A model generated the notes under the pieces. The model saw nothing but the letters and a program-made list of their open reading frames with translations. It did no database searches and was not told the origin of the DNA. Positions 24,653 to 33,999 of a stretch of 64,000 nt of DNA are shown here, one piece after another; within the stretch, counting starts at the first letter, position 1, and each line of letters begins with the position of its first letter. The DNA comes from Rhodoferax koreense. Its GTDB lineage: Bacteria; Pseudomonadota; Gammaproteobacteria; Burkholderiales; Burkholderiaceae_C. The stretch is from positions 1,674,001 to 1,738,000 of the forward strand of contig NZ_CP019236.1 in NCBI RefSeq assembly GCF_001955695.1, written 5' to 3'. The translations under genes were made by a program, and so were the position numbers.

Positions 24653-24917
24653 TCTCACGCCCACGCCGGCCCCGACCGCCAACACAGGTGGTCCATGGGT
24701 CCTCCTGTGGAGCCACAGCCAGAACGCTTTTCACATCGAATCGTTCGCCGAGATGCTTTCGAGCAACCGCCGCGCTTATTCCGACGACCGTGCTATGGAC
24801 TACGTGCCGCTCTACGCCGGCAGGAAAGACGAGTGCCACAAGATTTCCAGTGCGGTGCGCAGCACCATGATCAAGCGTGCGGAAGAGCGTGTAGCCGGAG
24901 GGAGGCTCACCCGATGA
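24633..24917 (+). CDS. Hypothetical phage protein (94 aa)
   Basis: It starts inside the 3' end of the helicase gene (20-bp overlap) after GGAG. The protein reads TGGPWVLLWSHSQNAFHIESFAEMLSSNRRAYSDDRAMDYVPLYAGRKDECHKI. It is small and mixed alpha/beta, with no family recognised. Its stop overlaps the next ATG. Confidence 0.7.
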   Translation: MNMSTFNLTPTPAPTANTGGPWVLLWSHSQNAFHIESFAEMLSSNRRAYSDDRAMDYVPLYAGRKDECHKISSAVRSTMIKRAEERVAGGRLTR

Positions 24918-25279
24918 ACCCACGCAATCAAAAGCAGCGCCCCTGGTTCTTCATCCTCCGGGATCTGATGAAGGCAGGCGTCTCCATGACCAAGGTCGCC
25001 AAGGCTTGCGGCCGGACGGTGAAGTCCGTGTCCCACTGGTGCGAAGGAGGCGACCCGAAGGACCTGGATGCGCGCATTGTCCTGGCGCTCTACCGCCGTT
25101 ACTGCCCCGAGCAGTACGTCGCCCACATGCGGGAGTTCGAGCCCGATGTCCTGGAAATCCGCCCGGTGGTGATGGTGGATGCCGATCGCTCTATCCGGGG
25201 TCGCCCACGCCCGCGCAAGGTTGCGGTCACACAGACGGTTGAAGACCATCAGCGCCTGTTGTTCGTGGAGGTGGCATGA
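24914..25279 (+). CDS. HTH-containing phage protein (122 aa)
   Basis: The ATG at 24914 overlaps the preceding stop. The segment LRDLMKAGVSMTKVAKACGRTVKSVSHWCEGGDPKDLDARIVLALYRRYCPEQY is a helix-turn-helix. Its place just before the small terminase gene suggests a late-gene regulator or packaging accessory. The rest (VVMVDADRSIRGRPRPRK) is basic. Confidence 0.7.
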   Translation: MNPRNQKQRPWFFILRDLMKAGVSMTKVAKACGRTVKSVSHWCEGGDPKDLDARIVLALYRRYCPEQYVAHMREFEPDVLEIRPVVMVDADRSIRGRPRPRKVAVTQTVEDHQRLLFVEVA

Positions 25280-25752
25280 AGAAGGAGAAGGGCAAGGCAG
25301 GTCGGCCGAGCAAGTACACGCCGGAACTGGTTGCGGAGATTTGCACGCGCCTCAGCACCGGGGAGCCATTGGCACAGATTTGCCGGGATGCGCACATGCC
25401 GAGCGACCATACTGTGCGGATTTGGGCAGATGGCGACGAGGCGATTTCGTCCGCCATCGCGCGTGCGCGAGAGGCCGGCTTCGACGCCATCGCCAATGCA
25501 TGCCTGGAGATCGCAGACGACGCGCGAAACGACTTCATCGAGAAGCTGGCCGGCGAGGGCGACGAGGGGGCGGTCAAAGCCATGGCGTTCAACGCCGAGC
25601 ACGTCCAGCGCTCCAAGCTGCGCGTCGAGACCCGCCTGAAGCTGCTCGCCAAGTGGGACCCGAAACGCTACGGCGACAAGATGGCCGTGACCGATGGTGA
25701 TGGCAAGCCACTTAATGCGATACCGCCGGTGTTCAACATCACCCTCTCATGA
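25276..25752 (+). CDS. Terminase small subunit
   Basis: A 158-residue protein with the N-terminal recognition HTH AGRPSKYTPELVAEICTRLSTGEPLAQICRDAHMPSDHTVRIW, then a helical oligomerisation part and RLKLLAKWDPKRYGDKMAV, the standard end of Sf6 gp1-like small terminases. It marks phage DNA for headful packaging. It overlaps the large terminase by ATGA. Confidence 0.92.
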   Translation: MKKEKGKAGRPSKYTPELVAEICTRLSTGEPLAQICRDAHMPSDHTVRIWADGDEAISSAIARAREAGFDAIANACLEIADDARNDFIEKLAGEGDEGAVKAMAFNAEHVQRSKLRVETRLKLLAKWDPKRYGDKMAVTDGDGKPLNAIPPVFNITLS

Positions 25753-27290
25753 CGACGAACCCCCCGCAGTTCAACATCAAGTTCACGCCGAAGCAGACCC
25801 GCGCGCTGAAGTCCGAAGCCACGGAAATCCTCTACGGTGGCGCGGCCGGTGGCGGCAAGAGCTACTTCATGCGCGCGCTGGCCATCATCCTGTGCGGACT
25901 GATCCCCGGCCTGAACGTGTACCTGTTCCGCCGCATCTACGAGGACTTGATCAAGAACCACATGGAAGGCACGGGCGGCTTTCCGGTGATGCTGGCGCCG
26001 CTGGTGCAGTCGGGCCACGTCAAGATCGTGGACGACGAAATCAGGTTCTGGAACGGCTCGCGCATCTTCCTGTGCCATTGCCAGCTCGAGAAGCACCGGT
26101 TCAAGTACCAGGGCGCGGAAATCCATGTGCTGCTGATCGACGAGCTCACCATGTTCACCTCGACGATCTATCGCTTCCTGCGCGGCCGGATGCGCGCGCC
26201 GGGCCTGGACATCCCGCAATGGGCCATCGATTTCTTCCGCGAAAAGTTCGGCGTGAACCTGTCGGCCAAGATCCCACTGGCACTCAGCGGGTCGAATCCG
26301 GGCAACCTGGGACACGGCTGGGTGAAGGCGGCTTTCATCGATGGCGTGGCCGAGTTCGCCATCCGCCGGATGTCGCCGTCCGAGGGCGGCATGCTGCGTC
26401 AGTACATCCCGGCCAGGCTGGAAGACAACCCGCACATCGACGCGGCCGAGTACGAGGGCAAGCTGGCCGGCCTGGGCACGAAGGAATTGGTGCGCGCCAT
26501 GCGCGACGGTGATTGGTCGATCGTGGCCGGCGCGTTCTTCGACAACATCCGCGAGGACAAACACAAGCTGCCGAGCTTCACCCCGCCTGCACATTGGACG
26601 CGCTTCCGGTCGTTCGACTGGGGCAGCGCGAAACCGTTCAGCGTCGGCTGGTGGGTGGTGGCCGAGGCCGAGTGGGTCAAGACCTTCAAGGACGGTAAGG
26701 AGCGCATGCTGCCCCAGGGCGCGCTGGTGCGCTACCGGGAGTGGTATGGCGTCAAGCGGGACGAGGACGGCCAGATCAAGGCCAACGAGGGGCTACGCCT
26801 GTCGGCCGAGGCGGTGGGCCGCGGCATCATGGAGCGCGAACGCGGCGAGAAGATCGATGAGGCCATGAGCCGGGCCGATCCCTCGATGTGGAAGGAGGAC
26901 GGCGGCGCGTCCAACGCCGAGAAGATGCTGAAATGCGACGCACGCGATCCGAACAAGATCTGCGGCCCGCGCTTCGCCCCTGCCGACAACACGCGCGCCC
27001 TCGGCTGGCAGGAGATGTATTCCCGCCTGGCCTGGGAGGATGTCGACGACGGCGAGCCCATGCTGTTCGTCACCGAGGACTGCTACGACTGGTGGCGCAC
27101 GGTGCCGCCGCTGCAGCACGACGAGAACAAGCCCGAGGACATCAACTCCGACATGGAAGACCACGCCGGCGACGACACGCGCTATGCGTGCATGGGTCGG
27201 CCGGTGAGCCGTGTGCAGAAGCCGCGCACCCCGACCGGCCCGGCGCCATGGACGATGGACTGGATCACTTCGCAGGGCAGCCGCGGCTGA
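25749..27290 (+). CDS. Terminase large subunit
   Basis: A 513-residue packaging motor. Walker A is GGAAGGGKS (residues 30-38), and Walker B is VLLIDELTMF near residue 130. The coupling region is LALSGSNPGNLGHGWV. The nuclease domain begins at FDWGSAKPFSVGWW, with the conserved first Asp. Size and pairing fit a P22-like headful packaging system. Two bases after the stop begins a copy of the CGTGGAAAAAA motif. Confidence 0.95.
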   Translation: MTTNPPQFNIKFTPKQTRALKSEATEILYGGAAGGGKSYFMRALAIILCGLIPGLNVYLFRRIYEDLIKNHMEGTGGFPVMLAPLVQSGHVKIVDDEIRFWNGSRIFLCHCQLEKHRFKYQGAEIHVLLIDELTMFTSTIYRFLRGRMRAPGLDIPQWAIDFFREKFGVNLSAKIPLALSGSNPGNLGHGWVKAAFIDGVAEFAIRRMSPSEGGMLRQYIPARLEDNPHIDAAEYEGKLAGLGTKELVRAMRDGDWSIVAGAFFDNIREDKHKLPSFTPPAHWTRFRSFDWGSAKPFSVGWWVVAEAEWVKTFKDGKERMLPQGALVRYREWYGVKRDEDGQIKANEGLRLSAEAVGRGIMERERGEKIDEAMSRADPSMWKEDGGASNAEKMLKCDARDPNKICGPRFAPADNTRALGWQEMYSRLAWEDVDDGEPMLFVTEDCYDWWRTVPPLQHDENKPEDINSDMEDHAGDDTRYACMGRPVSRVQKPRTPTGPAPWTMDWITSQGSRG

Positions 27291-27292
27291 AA

Positions 27293-27309
27293 CGTGGAAA
27301 AAACGTAAC
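27293..27309 (+). promoter_or_regulatory. Putative phage late promoter motif, copy 1
   Basis: CGTGGAAAAAACGTAAC begins 40 bp before the ATG at 27333. AAATAG lies at 27323-27328, near the start codon. The same core occurs at 39779 and 47553 with the same distance to an ATG. It would drive the head genes. Confidence 0.6.
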
Positions 27310-27332
27310 GCTTGCCGCCGTGAAATAGCGGC

Positions 27333-27821
27333 ATGAGCATTTCCGCCGCCAACGTCGCGCCACACTTCGCCACCCGTCGCAGCATCACCGCTGCGCAGCT
27401 TGCCAAGTTGCAAGAGCCGGCCGTGATCTTCGAAGGCACACGCCGGGATGACGACGGCGAGGTGATGTTCCTCTATACCGTGGCCGGCTGGCTCGACGGA
27501 CAGAACATCTTCACCATGCAGGGCGGCGCCACGGTCGGCGGTGACGTGATCGTCATCCATGCGCCAGACCGCGAATCTGCCGATCTGATGGCCGGCATGG
27601 GTCTGCAGGACACCATCAACGCGCTGAACAGCGAGGACGACCAGATCGTCGATGCCATGGCCGCCCAGGCGCGCATCGCCGCGCTGCTCCCGATCGAGCG
27701 CCTGAACCTCGCCGCCAAGCCTGACGCCGAGAAGAACCCCGAATTCGAAGCCGATGCCGCGAAGCTGCGCATTCTGGCCGGTGACGACATTGTGATGGCC
27801 GCTGGCCGTGTAGCCCACTGA
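27333..27821 (+). CDS. Hypothetical head-region protein (162 aa)
   Basis: It reads MSISAANVAPHFATRRSITAAQLAKL, with a later VMFLYTVAGWLDGQNIFTMQGG and a Lys/Glu-rich end. Its position between terminase and portal is typical of small accessory head proteins. No domain is recognised. Confidence 0.75.
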   Translation: MSISAANVAPHFATRRSITAAQLAKLQEPAVIFEGTRRDDDGEVMFLYTVAGWLDGQNIFTMQGGATVGGDVIVIHAPDRESADLMAGMGLQDTINALNSEDDQIVDAMAAQARIAALLPIERLNLAAKPDAEKNPEFEADAAKLRILAGDDIVMAAGRVAH

Positions 27822-27894
27822 TTCTCTCGGGCGGCACGGCCCTTTGCTTCGTGTCCGGCTGGCAGGTCCGTAGTCTGCCGAAGAAGGAAACATC

Positions 27895-28485
27895 ATGTCC
27901 AACAAAGTTCTCTCCCTTGGCTCCGCAACGGCTGCCGCCGCGCTTCTCACCGTGTCAGGCGCCACCAACGCGACGCCGATCGTGATCACGTTGGGCGCTG
28001 GCCATGGCCTGAAGAACGACGACCGCATCGCGATCGCCGGCATCACAGGCAACACCAACGCGAACGGCACCTGGAGCTTGGCGAACGTGACGGCCACCAC
28101 CGCGGTGCTGCTCGGCTCGTCCGGCAATGGCGCCTATGGCGGCACGCCGCGCGTCGGCGTGGTGTTCAGCCACACCCCGCACATGAAGCAGCACAGCATG
28201 AATTGCGCCGCCTGGGGTAACGGCGTGGCCACCCTCGACATCGAGTCCTATGCCAGCTTGGCCGATTTCGCCGCCGGTTCGAACAACGACGGGGCCAGCG
28301 CTCCGGTCATGGCGCCTTCGATCGGTGTCGCATCGGCGGGCTCGAACTCCACGCCCGCCAAGAGCACCGTGACCCTCACCGCGGCGACATCCGGCGTCGA
28401 GTTCGAGATCAAGCCGAACATCATCATGCGCGCTGTGCTGACCGCGTACACGTCGGGCACCGTCGGCGTTTCGATCACCAGCTGA
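27895..28485 (+). CDS. Probable virion protein with FCCH-like domain (196 aa)
   Basis: After a hydrophobic start it reads TPIVITLGAGHGLKNDDRIAIAGITGNTNANGTWSLANV, the 'GHG-x-x-x-D-x-x-x-I-x-G-x-x-G' pattern of FCCH-like beta domains common in phage structural proteins. The remainder is Ser/Thr/Ala-rich beta sequence. The ATG follows AAGGAAA. The last base of its stop is shared with the portal start. Confidence 0.75.
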   Translation: MSNKVLSLGSATAAAALLTVSGATNATPIVITLGAGHGLKNDDRIAIAGITGNTNANGTWSLANVTATTAVLLGSSGNGAYGGTPRVGVVFSHTPHMKQHSMNCAAWGNGVATLDIESYASLADFAAGSNNDGASAPVMAPSIGVASAGSNSTPAKSTVTLTAATSGVEFEIKPNIIMRAVLTAYTSGTVGVSITS

Positions 28486-30638
28486 TGTTCGAACAACCCG
28501 CCCCCGCCGCCCCCGAGGCTGCCGACCAGTCGCCGGCGGAGCGGGTTGTCTCCGAAGAGGACAAGAAACTCGCGGCCGACTGGCTGAAGAAGATCGCCGC
28601 GGCCGAAAAGCGCGTTGAGAAGACTTTCAAGCAGTTCGACACCAACCGCAAGCTGCTGGCCGGCAAGAAGCCGAACACCGAGGGCAAGGAAACGGTCCGC
28701 GCGAACCTGCACTACGCCAACATGGCCGCGATGCTGCCGCAGATCTACGCCAAGGATCCGGAGTTCTCGGCGCAACCCGGCCCAGGTGTCAACCCGCAGC
28801 AGATCGATGCGACGAAGAAATTCGCCTCGACCTGCGAGTTCATGCTGAAGAAGTTCGTCGTCAAGGATGCGAACCTGAAGAAACAAGCCAAGAAGACCAT
28901 CCGCTCGGGCTTCGCCACGTCGGTGGGCTGGCTCAAGGCCTCTTGGCAGGAGAAGCGCGGCCAGGACCCGCTGATCCTGAACCAGATCAAGGACACCCAG
29001 GACAACATCGACCGCATCCAGATGCTGCTCGACCAGGCCAACGATCCCCAGGCCGGCAGCGACGAGGTGCTGAAGCTGGCCGAGCTCAAGCAGACCATGG
29101 AGGGGCTGCAGTCGCAGACTGAGATCGCCATTGCCAAGGGCATCGCGCTCGATTTCGTGATGAGCGAGGACATCCTGGTGGTGGATCCGTCCGTGCGCGC
29201 CGTGGCCGATTACCCACGGGCTGCCGCCATGGCGCACCGGGTGTGGATGACGCCCGACCAGTATCAGACCACCTTCGGTTACGCCTGCAAGAAGGGCAAG
29301 AGCTATTCCGAGCAGGAGGACGGCGGCGCCATGAAGGCCGGCAACGGTGGCGTGGACAATTCGGCCACGCTGCTGTGCGTGTGGGAAATCTGGTGTCAGG
29401 ACGACAACCGCCTGTATTACGTCTGCGATGGCGAGGAGGGCTTCTGCAAGCCGCCGTCGTCGGTTGACTGGACCGGCAAGCGCTGGTATCCGTTCTTCCT
29501 GCTGACGTTCAACGAGATAGACGGCAGTTTCTACCCGCTGTCGGATATCGAACTGACCGACAAGCTGGTGTCCGAGCACAACCAGAGCCGCGACGACTTC
29601 GTGCGCGACCGCCGCGAAGCACTGCCGGTCCTGATCGTGCGCAAGGGCGGATCACTCACGCCGGCTGACGTCGAGAACATCAAGAACCGCAAGGGTGGCG
29701 ACACCATCATGGTGGAAGGTGTTGGTGGTCAGCCCATCACGAACGACGTCTGGATGGGGCAGATGGCCCAGCTGAAAGGCGAGAACTACGACACCAGCGG
29801 CGCGCGCGGCGACATGGAGAAGATCCTGGGCGGCGGCGACACCTCCACCGGCTCGATCACCAAGGCCAAGACCGCCACGGAGGCGGAGATTCTCAGCCAG
29901 GGCCTGCGCAGCCGGGCCGGTGAGCGCCAGGACATCCTCGAGGACCTGCTGAACGAGCTCGGGCCGTACTGCCTGGAGATCATGCTGCGCAAGTTCAACG
30001 AGGCCGAGGTGAGGGCGCTGGCCGGTGAGGACGCGGTGTGGCCGCAAATGGGCATCGACCAGATCTTCAACCTGATCAGCGTGGAAGTGCGCGGTGGCTC
30101 GACCGGCAAGCCTGATCGCTTGCAGGAGCAGGACCGCTGGACCAAGCTGCTGCCCATCATCAACGAGGCCGTCAGCAAGGTGGCCGAGCTGCGCGAGAAG
30201 GGCCAGGACAACCTCGCCCAGGCCGTGATCGAGCTCACCCGGGAAACCATGCGCCGCTTCGACGAGCGCATCGACATCGAGCAGTTCTTGCCGAAGCAGG
30301 CCGAGGGCCAGGACGACCCGGCCGCCATGAAGCAGCAGCTGATCATGGGCAAGCAGCAACTCGATGCGCTTGAGGCCGAGTTGAAGGACGCCAACGAGAA
30401 GCTCGAAAAGGGCTTGGTCTCCGCCGGTGCTTCGATCGCCACGTCGGCCGACCCGATCCGCGGCGCGATCGCTTTCCAGGCCGTGATGGGCAACATCGCC
30501 CCGGGCGTGCTGGAGAGCCTCCCGCCGATGCCGGAGGCCCAGGAGCCGGGCGAGCACCCGACCAACGAACCCAGCGAGCCAGGAGAGCCTGGCGCGCAAC
30601 CCGTTCCGCAACCACAGACGGCCGAGATGCCGCAATGA
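28485..30638 (+). CDS. Portal protein, P22-like
   Basis: A 717-residue protein (P22 gp1 has 725). It has the long portal pattern: EDKKLAADWLKKIAAAEKRVEKTF, ANLHYANMAAMLPQIYAKDPEF, GFATSVGWLKASWQEK, and the crown-like helical C-terminus (KQQLIMGKQQLDALEAELKDANEKLEKG). The portal dodecamer is the DNA entry and exit gate at one capsid vertex. A Pro/Glu-rich tail ends the protein. The scaffold gene overlaps by ATGA. Confidence 0.92.
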   Translation: MFEQPAPAAPEAADQSPAERVVSEEDKKLAADWLKKIAAAEKRVEKTFKQFDTNRKLLAGKKPNTEGKETVRANLHYANMAAMLPQIYAKDPEFSAQPGPGVNPQQIDATKKFASTCEFMLKKFVVKDANLKKQAKKTIRSGFATSVGWLKASWQEKRGQDPLILNQIKDTQDNIDRIQMLLDQANDPQAGSDEVLKLAELKQTMEGLQSQTEIAIAKGIALDFVMSEDILVVDPSVRAVADYPRAAAMAHRVWMTPDQYQTTFGYACKKGKSYSEQEDGGAMKAGNGGVDNSATLLCVWEIWCQDDNRLYYVCDGEEGFCKPPSSVDWTGKRWYPFFLLTFNEIDGSFYPLSDIELTDKLVSEHNQSRDDFVRDRREALPVLIVRKGGSLTPADVENIKNRKGGDTIMVEGVGGQPITNDVWMGQMAQLKGENYDTSGARGDMEKILGGGDTSTGSITKAKTATEAEILSQGLRSRAGERQDILEDLLNELGPYCLEIMLRKFNEAEVRALAGEDAVWPQMGIDQIFNLISVEVRGGSTGKPDRLQEQDRWTKLLPIINEAVSKVAELREKGQDNLAQAVIELTRETMRRFDERIDIEQFLPKQAEGQDDPAAMKQQLIMGKQQLDALEAELKDANEKLEKGLVSAGASIATSADPIRGAIAFQAVMGNIAPGVLESLPPMPEAQEPGEHPTNEPSEPGEPGAQPVPQPQTAEMPQ

Positions 30639-31750
30639 CCATGAAAATCCGCCGATTCTTTTCTCGCCTGTACCGCAGCCCAGAACCCGGTGAAGACGGT
30701 GGTGGCTTCGAGCCCACCGAATCCGCCGACCTGACGCCGGTCGCCGGCGTCGAGACGCCCGAGGCAACGCCCGGCACCGAACTGACACCCAAGCCTGCGA
30801 CCATGCAGGAGGCCATGTTCCCGACGGTGACGACGCCCGAGGAAAAGGCCGCCGCCGACCAGCGCGCCCGCGATGCGCTCGGCCGTTTCGCCGGCAAGCC
30901 ACCGGTGGACCCGGCCGCGCCGCCCGTCGATCCGCTGAAGAAGCCGCCTGTCGACCCCAACGCCATGCCCGAAGGGCTGGCACCCAAGGCGCAGGAGCGC
31001 TTCCAGGCGCTGGTGAACACGAACAAGGAGCTGGCTGGCAAGCTGGAGCAGGCCACGCAGATCGCCGGCAGTCCTGAAGCCGTGCTGCCCATGCTGCAGA
31101 GTGCCCAGGCCATGCAGACGACCTTCCGCGACAACGGCGTGACCCGCGAGCAGTTCGAACAGGCCACCTCCGTGATCGGCCTGATCAACCGCGGCGACAT
31201 GGCCGGCGCGCAGAAGGTGCTGGAAGACCAGCTGCGCCAGATCTCGCTCGTCACCGGCAAGCCGATCGGCCAGGTGGATGCGCTGGCGTCTTTCCCCGAC
31301 CTGCGCGAGGCCGTGGACAACCTGCAGATCGACCAGGAGCGCGCGCTGGAGATCGCCCGAGCCCGCACCATCCAGCAGAACCAGCAGCAAGGCGCCCAGC
31401 GCCAGCAACAGCAAGAGCGCCAGCAGCAGGAAGTCCAGCAGGCAGTGCAACAGGGTCAGCTTGCCGTCGACCAGTTCTGCAAGTCCAAGATGACCAGCGA
31501 CCTCGATTACCTGCGCATCGAACCGCTGCTGCTGAAGGAAGTGCAGGGTGGCCTGCTCGTCGGCGTGCCGCCGAACCTGTGGCCGCGCATCGTGGAAAAA
31601 ACTTACAACCTCATCAAGCAAACTGCCGCATCGGCTCGAACAACGCAAAGCACCCAGGTGCTGCGTCCAACGGGCGGTGAGTCGCCTCGGCAGGCTCCAA
31701 AGTCCAGCTACGAGGCCATGTGGGGCGCACCAAAGCCCGCAGGCATGTAG
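30635..31750 (+). CDS. Scaffold protein
   Basis: A 371-residue, highly charged protein between portal and coat. It has a disordered, Pro-rich N-terminus (PPVDPAAPPVDPLKKPPVDP), long coiled coil (QNQQQGAQRQQQQERQQQEV, about residues 245-270) and a basic C-terminal region. This composition and position are those of P22 gp8-type scaffolds, which guide procapsid assembly and then leave. A CGTGGAAAAAAC copy (31591) lies inside its 3' part. Confidence 0.8.
   Translation: MTMKIRRFFSRLYRSPEPGEDGGGFEPTESADLTPVAGVETPEATPGTELTPKPATMQEAMFPTVTTPEEKAAADQRARDALGRFAGKPPVDPAAPPVDPLKKPPVDPNAMPEGLAPKAQERFQALVNTNKELAGKLEQATQIAGSPEAVLPMLQSAQAMQTTFRDNGVTREQFEQATSVIGLINRGDMAGAQKVLEDQLRQISLVTGKPIGQVDALASFPDLREAVDNLQIDQERALEIARARTIQQNQQQGAQRQQQQERQQQEVQQAVQQGQLAVDQFCKSKMTSDLDYLRIEPLLLKEVQGGLLVGVPPNLWPRIVEKTYNLIKQTAASARTTQSTQVLRPTGGESPRQAPKSSYEAMWGAPKPAGM
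31591..31602 (+). promoter_or_regulatory. CGTGGAAAAAAC motif, intragenic copy 2
   Basis: The 12-mer lies inside the scaffold gene, coding for the residues VEK. It is 292 bp before the coat gene start. It lacks the following GTA found in the intergenic copies, so it may be a weaker site or chance coding use. Confidence 0.35.
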
Positions 31751-31882
31751 TCGGCAACGGCGTAACGCCCCTTCGCCAAGGGCATGGTCGGTTCGGATGT
31801 GAGCGCAATTCATCCCGCGCAAATGTGACGTAGTAGCCCAGTCGTCGGGGCGTGTGTTCTTCAACATTTGCAAGGATGAAAA

Positions 31883-32938
31883 ATGCCATTCACCGCACAA
31901 GAAATCAGCGACGCCGGCAAGATCGGCATCGACTTCTACCTGGCCAACAAGCCCGTCGACCAGATCGCCCTGGAACGCCCCCTGCTGAAGCTGCTGAAGA
32001 GCAAGCAGAAGAAGGCGCCCGGCGCGAAGCAGTACATCGTCGAGCAGCTCCGCAAGAGCTACTCGTCCAACTTCCAGTGGTACAACGGTTCGTCCATCGT
32101 GACGTACAACCGTCGCGTCACCAACGAGCAGGCGAACTACGCATGGCGCTCGTGCCACGACGGCCTGGCCCTCGATGAAGACCGCCTGGCGCAGAACGGC
32201 ATCATCATCAACGATGACCGCGAGCCCGGCAACTCGTCCGAAGCCGAAAAGATCCAGCTGACCAACCTGTTCGAAGAACAGTCCGAAGTGCTGCGCCTGG
32301 GTTTCCAGGAGCAGTTCAGCTACCAGCTGCACCTGGACGGCACGCAGTCGACCGACTCCATCGCGGGCCTGGATTCGCTGCTCTCGCTGACGCCGACGGC
32401 GGGCGTGGTCGGCGGCATCGACCGTTCCAGCGCGGCCAACGCCTACTGGCGCAACAACGTGGCCACCGGCCTGACGACCACGACCAGCACTGGCACGATC
32501 CTGAACAGCATGGAAGTGAACTACCGCCAGTGCATGCGCAACGGCGGCAAGCCCGACGCGCTGATCGCTGGCTCGCAGTTCATCGACGGCTACCGCAACT
32601 TCGTGCTGAACACTTTCGGCCGCATGGACTTCGGTCCGAGCAACCGCAAGCGCGTCGAAGGCGGCACCGAAGTGCTGACGTTCCAGGGCATCGAGATGGA
32701 ATGGTCGCCCGAGTTCCAGGAACTGGACAGCCGCTACGCCCCGGCCACCGCCTGGGAAAAGCGCTGCTACATGCTGAACTCCAGCACGATCACGCTGCGC
32801 CCCCTGCAAGGCCACGACATGATCACCCGCAAGCCGCCTCGTGCGTATGACCGCTACGAGTACTACTGGGGTCTCACCTGGAAAGGCGCGCTGACCATGA
32901 ACCGCGCGAACGCCAACGCCGTTCTCGCCCTGGCCTGA
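31883..32938 (+). CDS. Major capsid (coat) protein
   Basis: A 351-residue protein after the scaffold gene, with a strong AAGGATG site. Sequence: MPFTAQEISDAGKIGIDFYLANKPVDQIALERPLLKLL, VEQLRKSYSSNFQWYNGSS, QLHLDGTQSTDSIAGLDSLLS, and a C-terminal GLTWKGALTMNRANANAVLALA. It is presumably an HK97-fold coat. Codon use is strongly biased, as expected for the most abundant virion protein. A 132-bp leader precedes it and a terminator follows. Confidence 0.88.
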   Translation: MPFTAQEISDAGKIGIDFYLANKPVDQIALERPLLKLLKSKQKKAPGAKQYIVEQLRKSYSSNFQWYNGSSIVTYNRRVTNEQANYAWRSCHDGLALDEDRLAQNGIIINDDREPGNSSEAEKIQLTNLFEEQSEVLRLGFQEQFSYQLHLDGTQSTDSIAGLDSLLSLTPTAGVVGGIDRSSAANAYWRNNVATGLTTTTSTGTILNSMEVNYRQCMRNGGKPDALIAGSQFIDGYRNFVLNTFGRMDFGPSNRKRVEGGTEVLTFQGIEMEWSPEFQELDSRYAPATAWEKRCYMLNSSTITLRPLQGHDMITRKPPRAYDRYEYYWGLTWKGALTMNRANANAVLALA

Positions 32939-33009
32939 TTCACCGCGGGCCGCCTGACCGCTTCTCTGCAGTTGTCTCCAGTTCTGTCGCGGCGGTGGCA
33001 GGACCTTTC

Positions 33010-33035
33010 GGGCTGGGGCAACCCGGCCCTTTTTT
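33010..33035 (+). terminator. Terminator after the coat gene
   Basis: A GC-rich stem GGGCTGGG/CCCGGCCC with loop GCAA (33010-33029) runs into six Ts. It lies 72 bp after the coat stop and 22 bp before the next start. Partial termination here would give a surplus of coat mRNA. Confidence 0.85.
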
Positions 33036-33056
33036 GAATACAAAAAGGAAGATCAC

Positions 33057-33668
33057 ATGGCCACCGCACAATCGAGATACGCAGGTCCCAAGGGCGCCAG
33101 TCTGTCGCGCCGCATCCTCGTCAACGTCTTCCAGGGGCCGATGCTCAGCACGCCCGTGGTGATCTGGCAGCACGAGCTCCCCATCCTCGAAGAAATCCAC
33201 GGCGAGGGCAACATCAAGCCTGTCGACATCGAAAAGCTCGACGAAGGCTATTCGGCCAAGGCCTCGCCCGTCAACCTGCCGTACAACAAGACGCAGGAAG
33301 CCTTCTCCAAGCCGTCCACCAACCTGTGCCTCGGCTACGTGTTCTCCGGTGACGCCGGCATCGAATACCAGCGCCTGGCGGATGTTTACGGCAAGCACCG
33401 CGAGGACAACGTGTCCAACGTCGAGAAGGTCTACGGCCGCCTGCAATCCGGTCAATTCGCGTCGCTGGTGGGCGTGCCTCGCCTGGCCGATCTGCCCGAA
33501 GCTCAGCTGCGCGGCCTGATCCTGGCCTACGGCTACGCGCCGGACGTGCACAAGGAGGCCTCGGCAGAAGAAAAGCGCGAAGCCATCGAGAAGCGAAAAG
33601 AACTCGCGGCCATGCCGCTGGACGAGCTCGTGAAGCTCGCCGAATCCCTCGACGTCCAACTCGGCTAA
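33057..33668 (+). CDS. Hypothetical head-region protein (203 aa)
   Basis: The ATG follows AAAAAGGAAG. The N-terminal part (RRILVNVFQGPMLSTPVVIWQHELPILEEIHGEGNIKPVDIEKLDEGYSAK) is beta-rich. The C-terminal third is a charged helix (EASAEEKREAIEKRKELAAMPLDELVKLAESL). Such proteins downstream of coat genes often belong to head completion. I recognise no family. Confidence 0.75.
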   Translation: MATAQSRYAGPKGASLSRRILVNVFQGPMLSTPVVIWQHELPILEEIHGEGNIKPVDIEKLDEGYSAKASPVNLPYNKTQEAFSKPSTNLCLGYVFSGDAGIEYQRLADVYGKHREDNVSNVEKVYGRLQSGQFASLVGVPRLADLPEAQLRGLILAYGYAPDVHKEASAEEKREAIEKRKELAAMPLDELVKLAESLDVQLG

Positions 33669-33678
33669 GGAGCCCACC

Positions 33679-33987
33679 ATGCTTTTCTTGATCGTCAAAG
33701 ACCCGGCCACCCAGGTGCCGAAGGAACTCACCGTCGACGAGGCCCAGGCCTTCGAGGATCAGGGGCATGGCGTCCTAGTCGTCATCGGCGAGGGCGAGAC
33801 GCAACCGTTGAAGGCGTGGCGCGCGACCCAGGAACAGGTGGCCGCGGATCTCGCGCAGCCAGAGCCCGAAGAAGCAGGCCCGGCCGATGGCGATGCGCCC
33901 GAAGCCGTCACCGAAACCCCGCAGGAGCCTGCCGCAGTCGCAGCGCCCGCAAAGACCGCCGCCAAGAAGAAATCCACCTCGAAATAA
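33679..33987 (+). CDS. Hypothetical phage protein (102 aa)
   Basis: A compact N-terminal half (MLFLIVKDPATQVPKELTVDEAQAFEDQGHGVLVVIGEGE) is followed by an Ala/Pro/Glu-rich disordered tail with a basic end (KTAAKKKSTSK). A ribosome-binding site AAGGAG precedes it. The role is unknown. Confidence 0.7.
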   Translation: MLFLIVKDPATQVPKELTVDEAQAFEDQGHGVLVVIGEGETQPLKAWRATQEQVAADLAQPEPEEAGPADGDAPEAVTETPQEPAAVAAPAKTAAKKKSTSK

Positions 33988-33999
33988 CCGGAGCGCGGT

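Noticed and set aside
29786-33043. 1085-aa minus-strand open frame across portal, scaffold and coat genes
   Set aside because: It lies opposite three clearly real phage genes and its composition is that of a codon-bias shadow; no motif is present.
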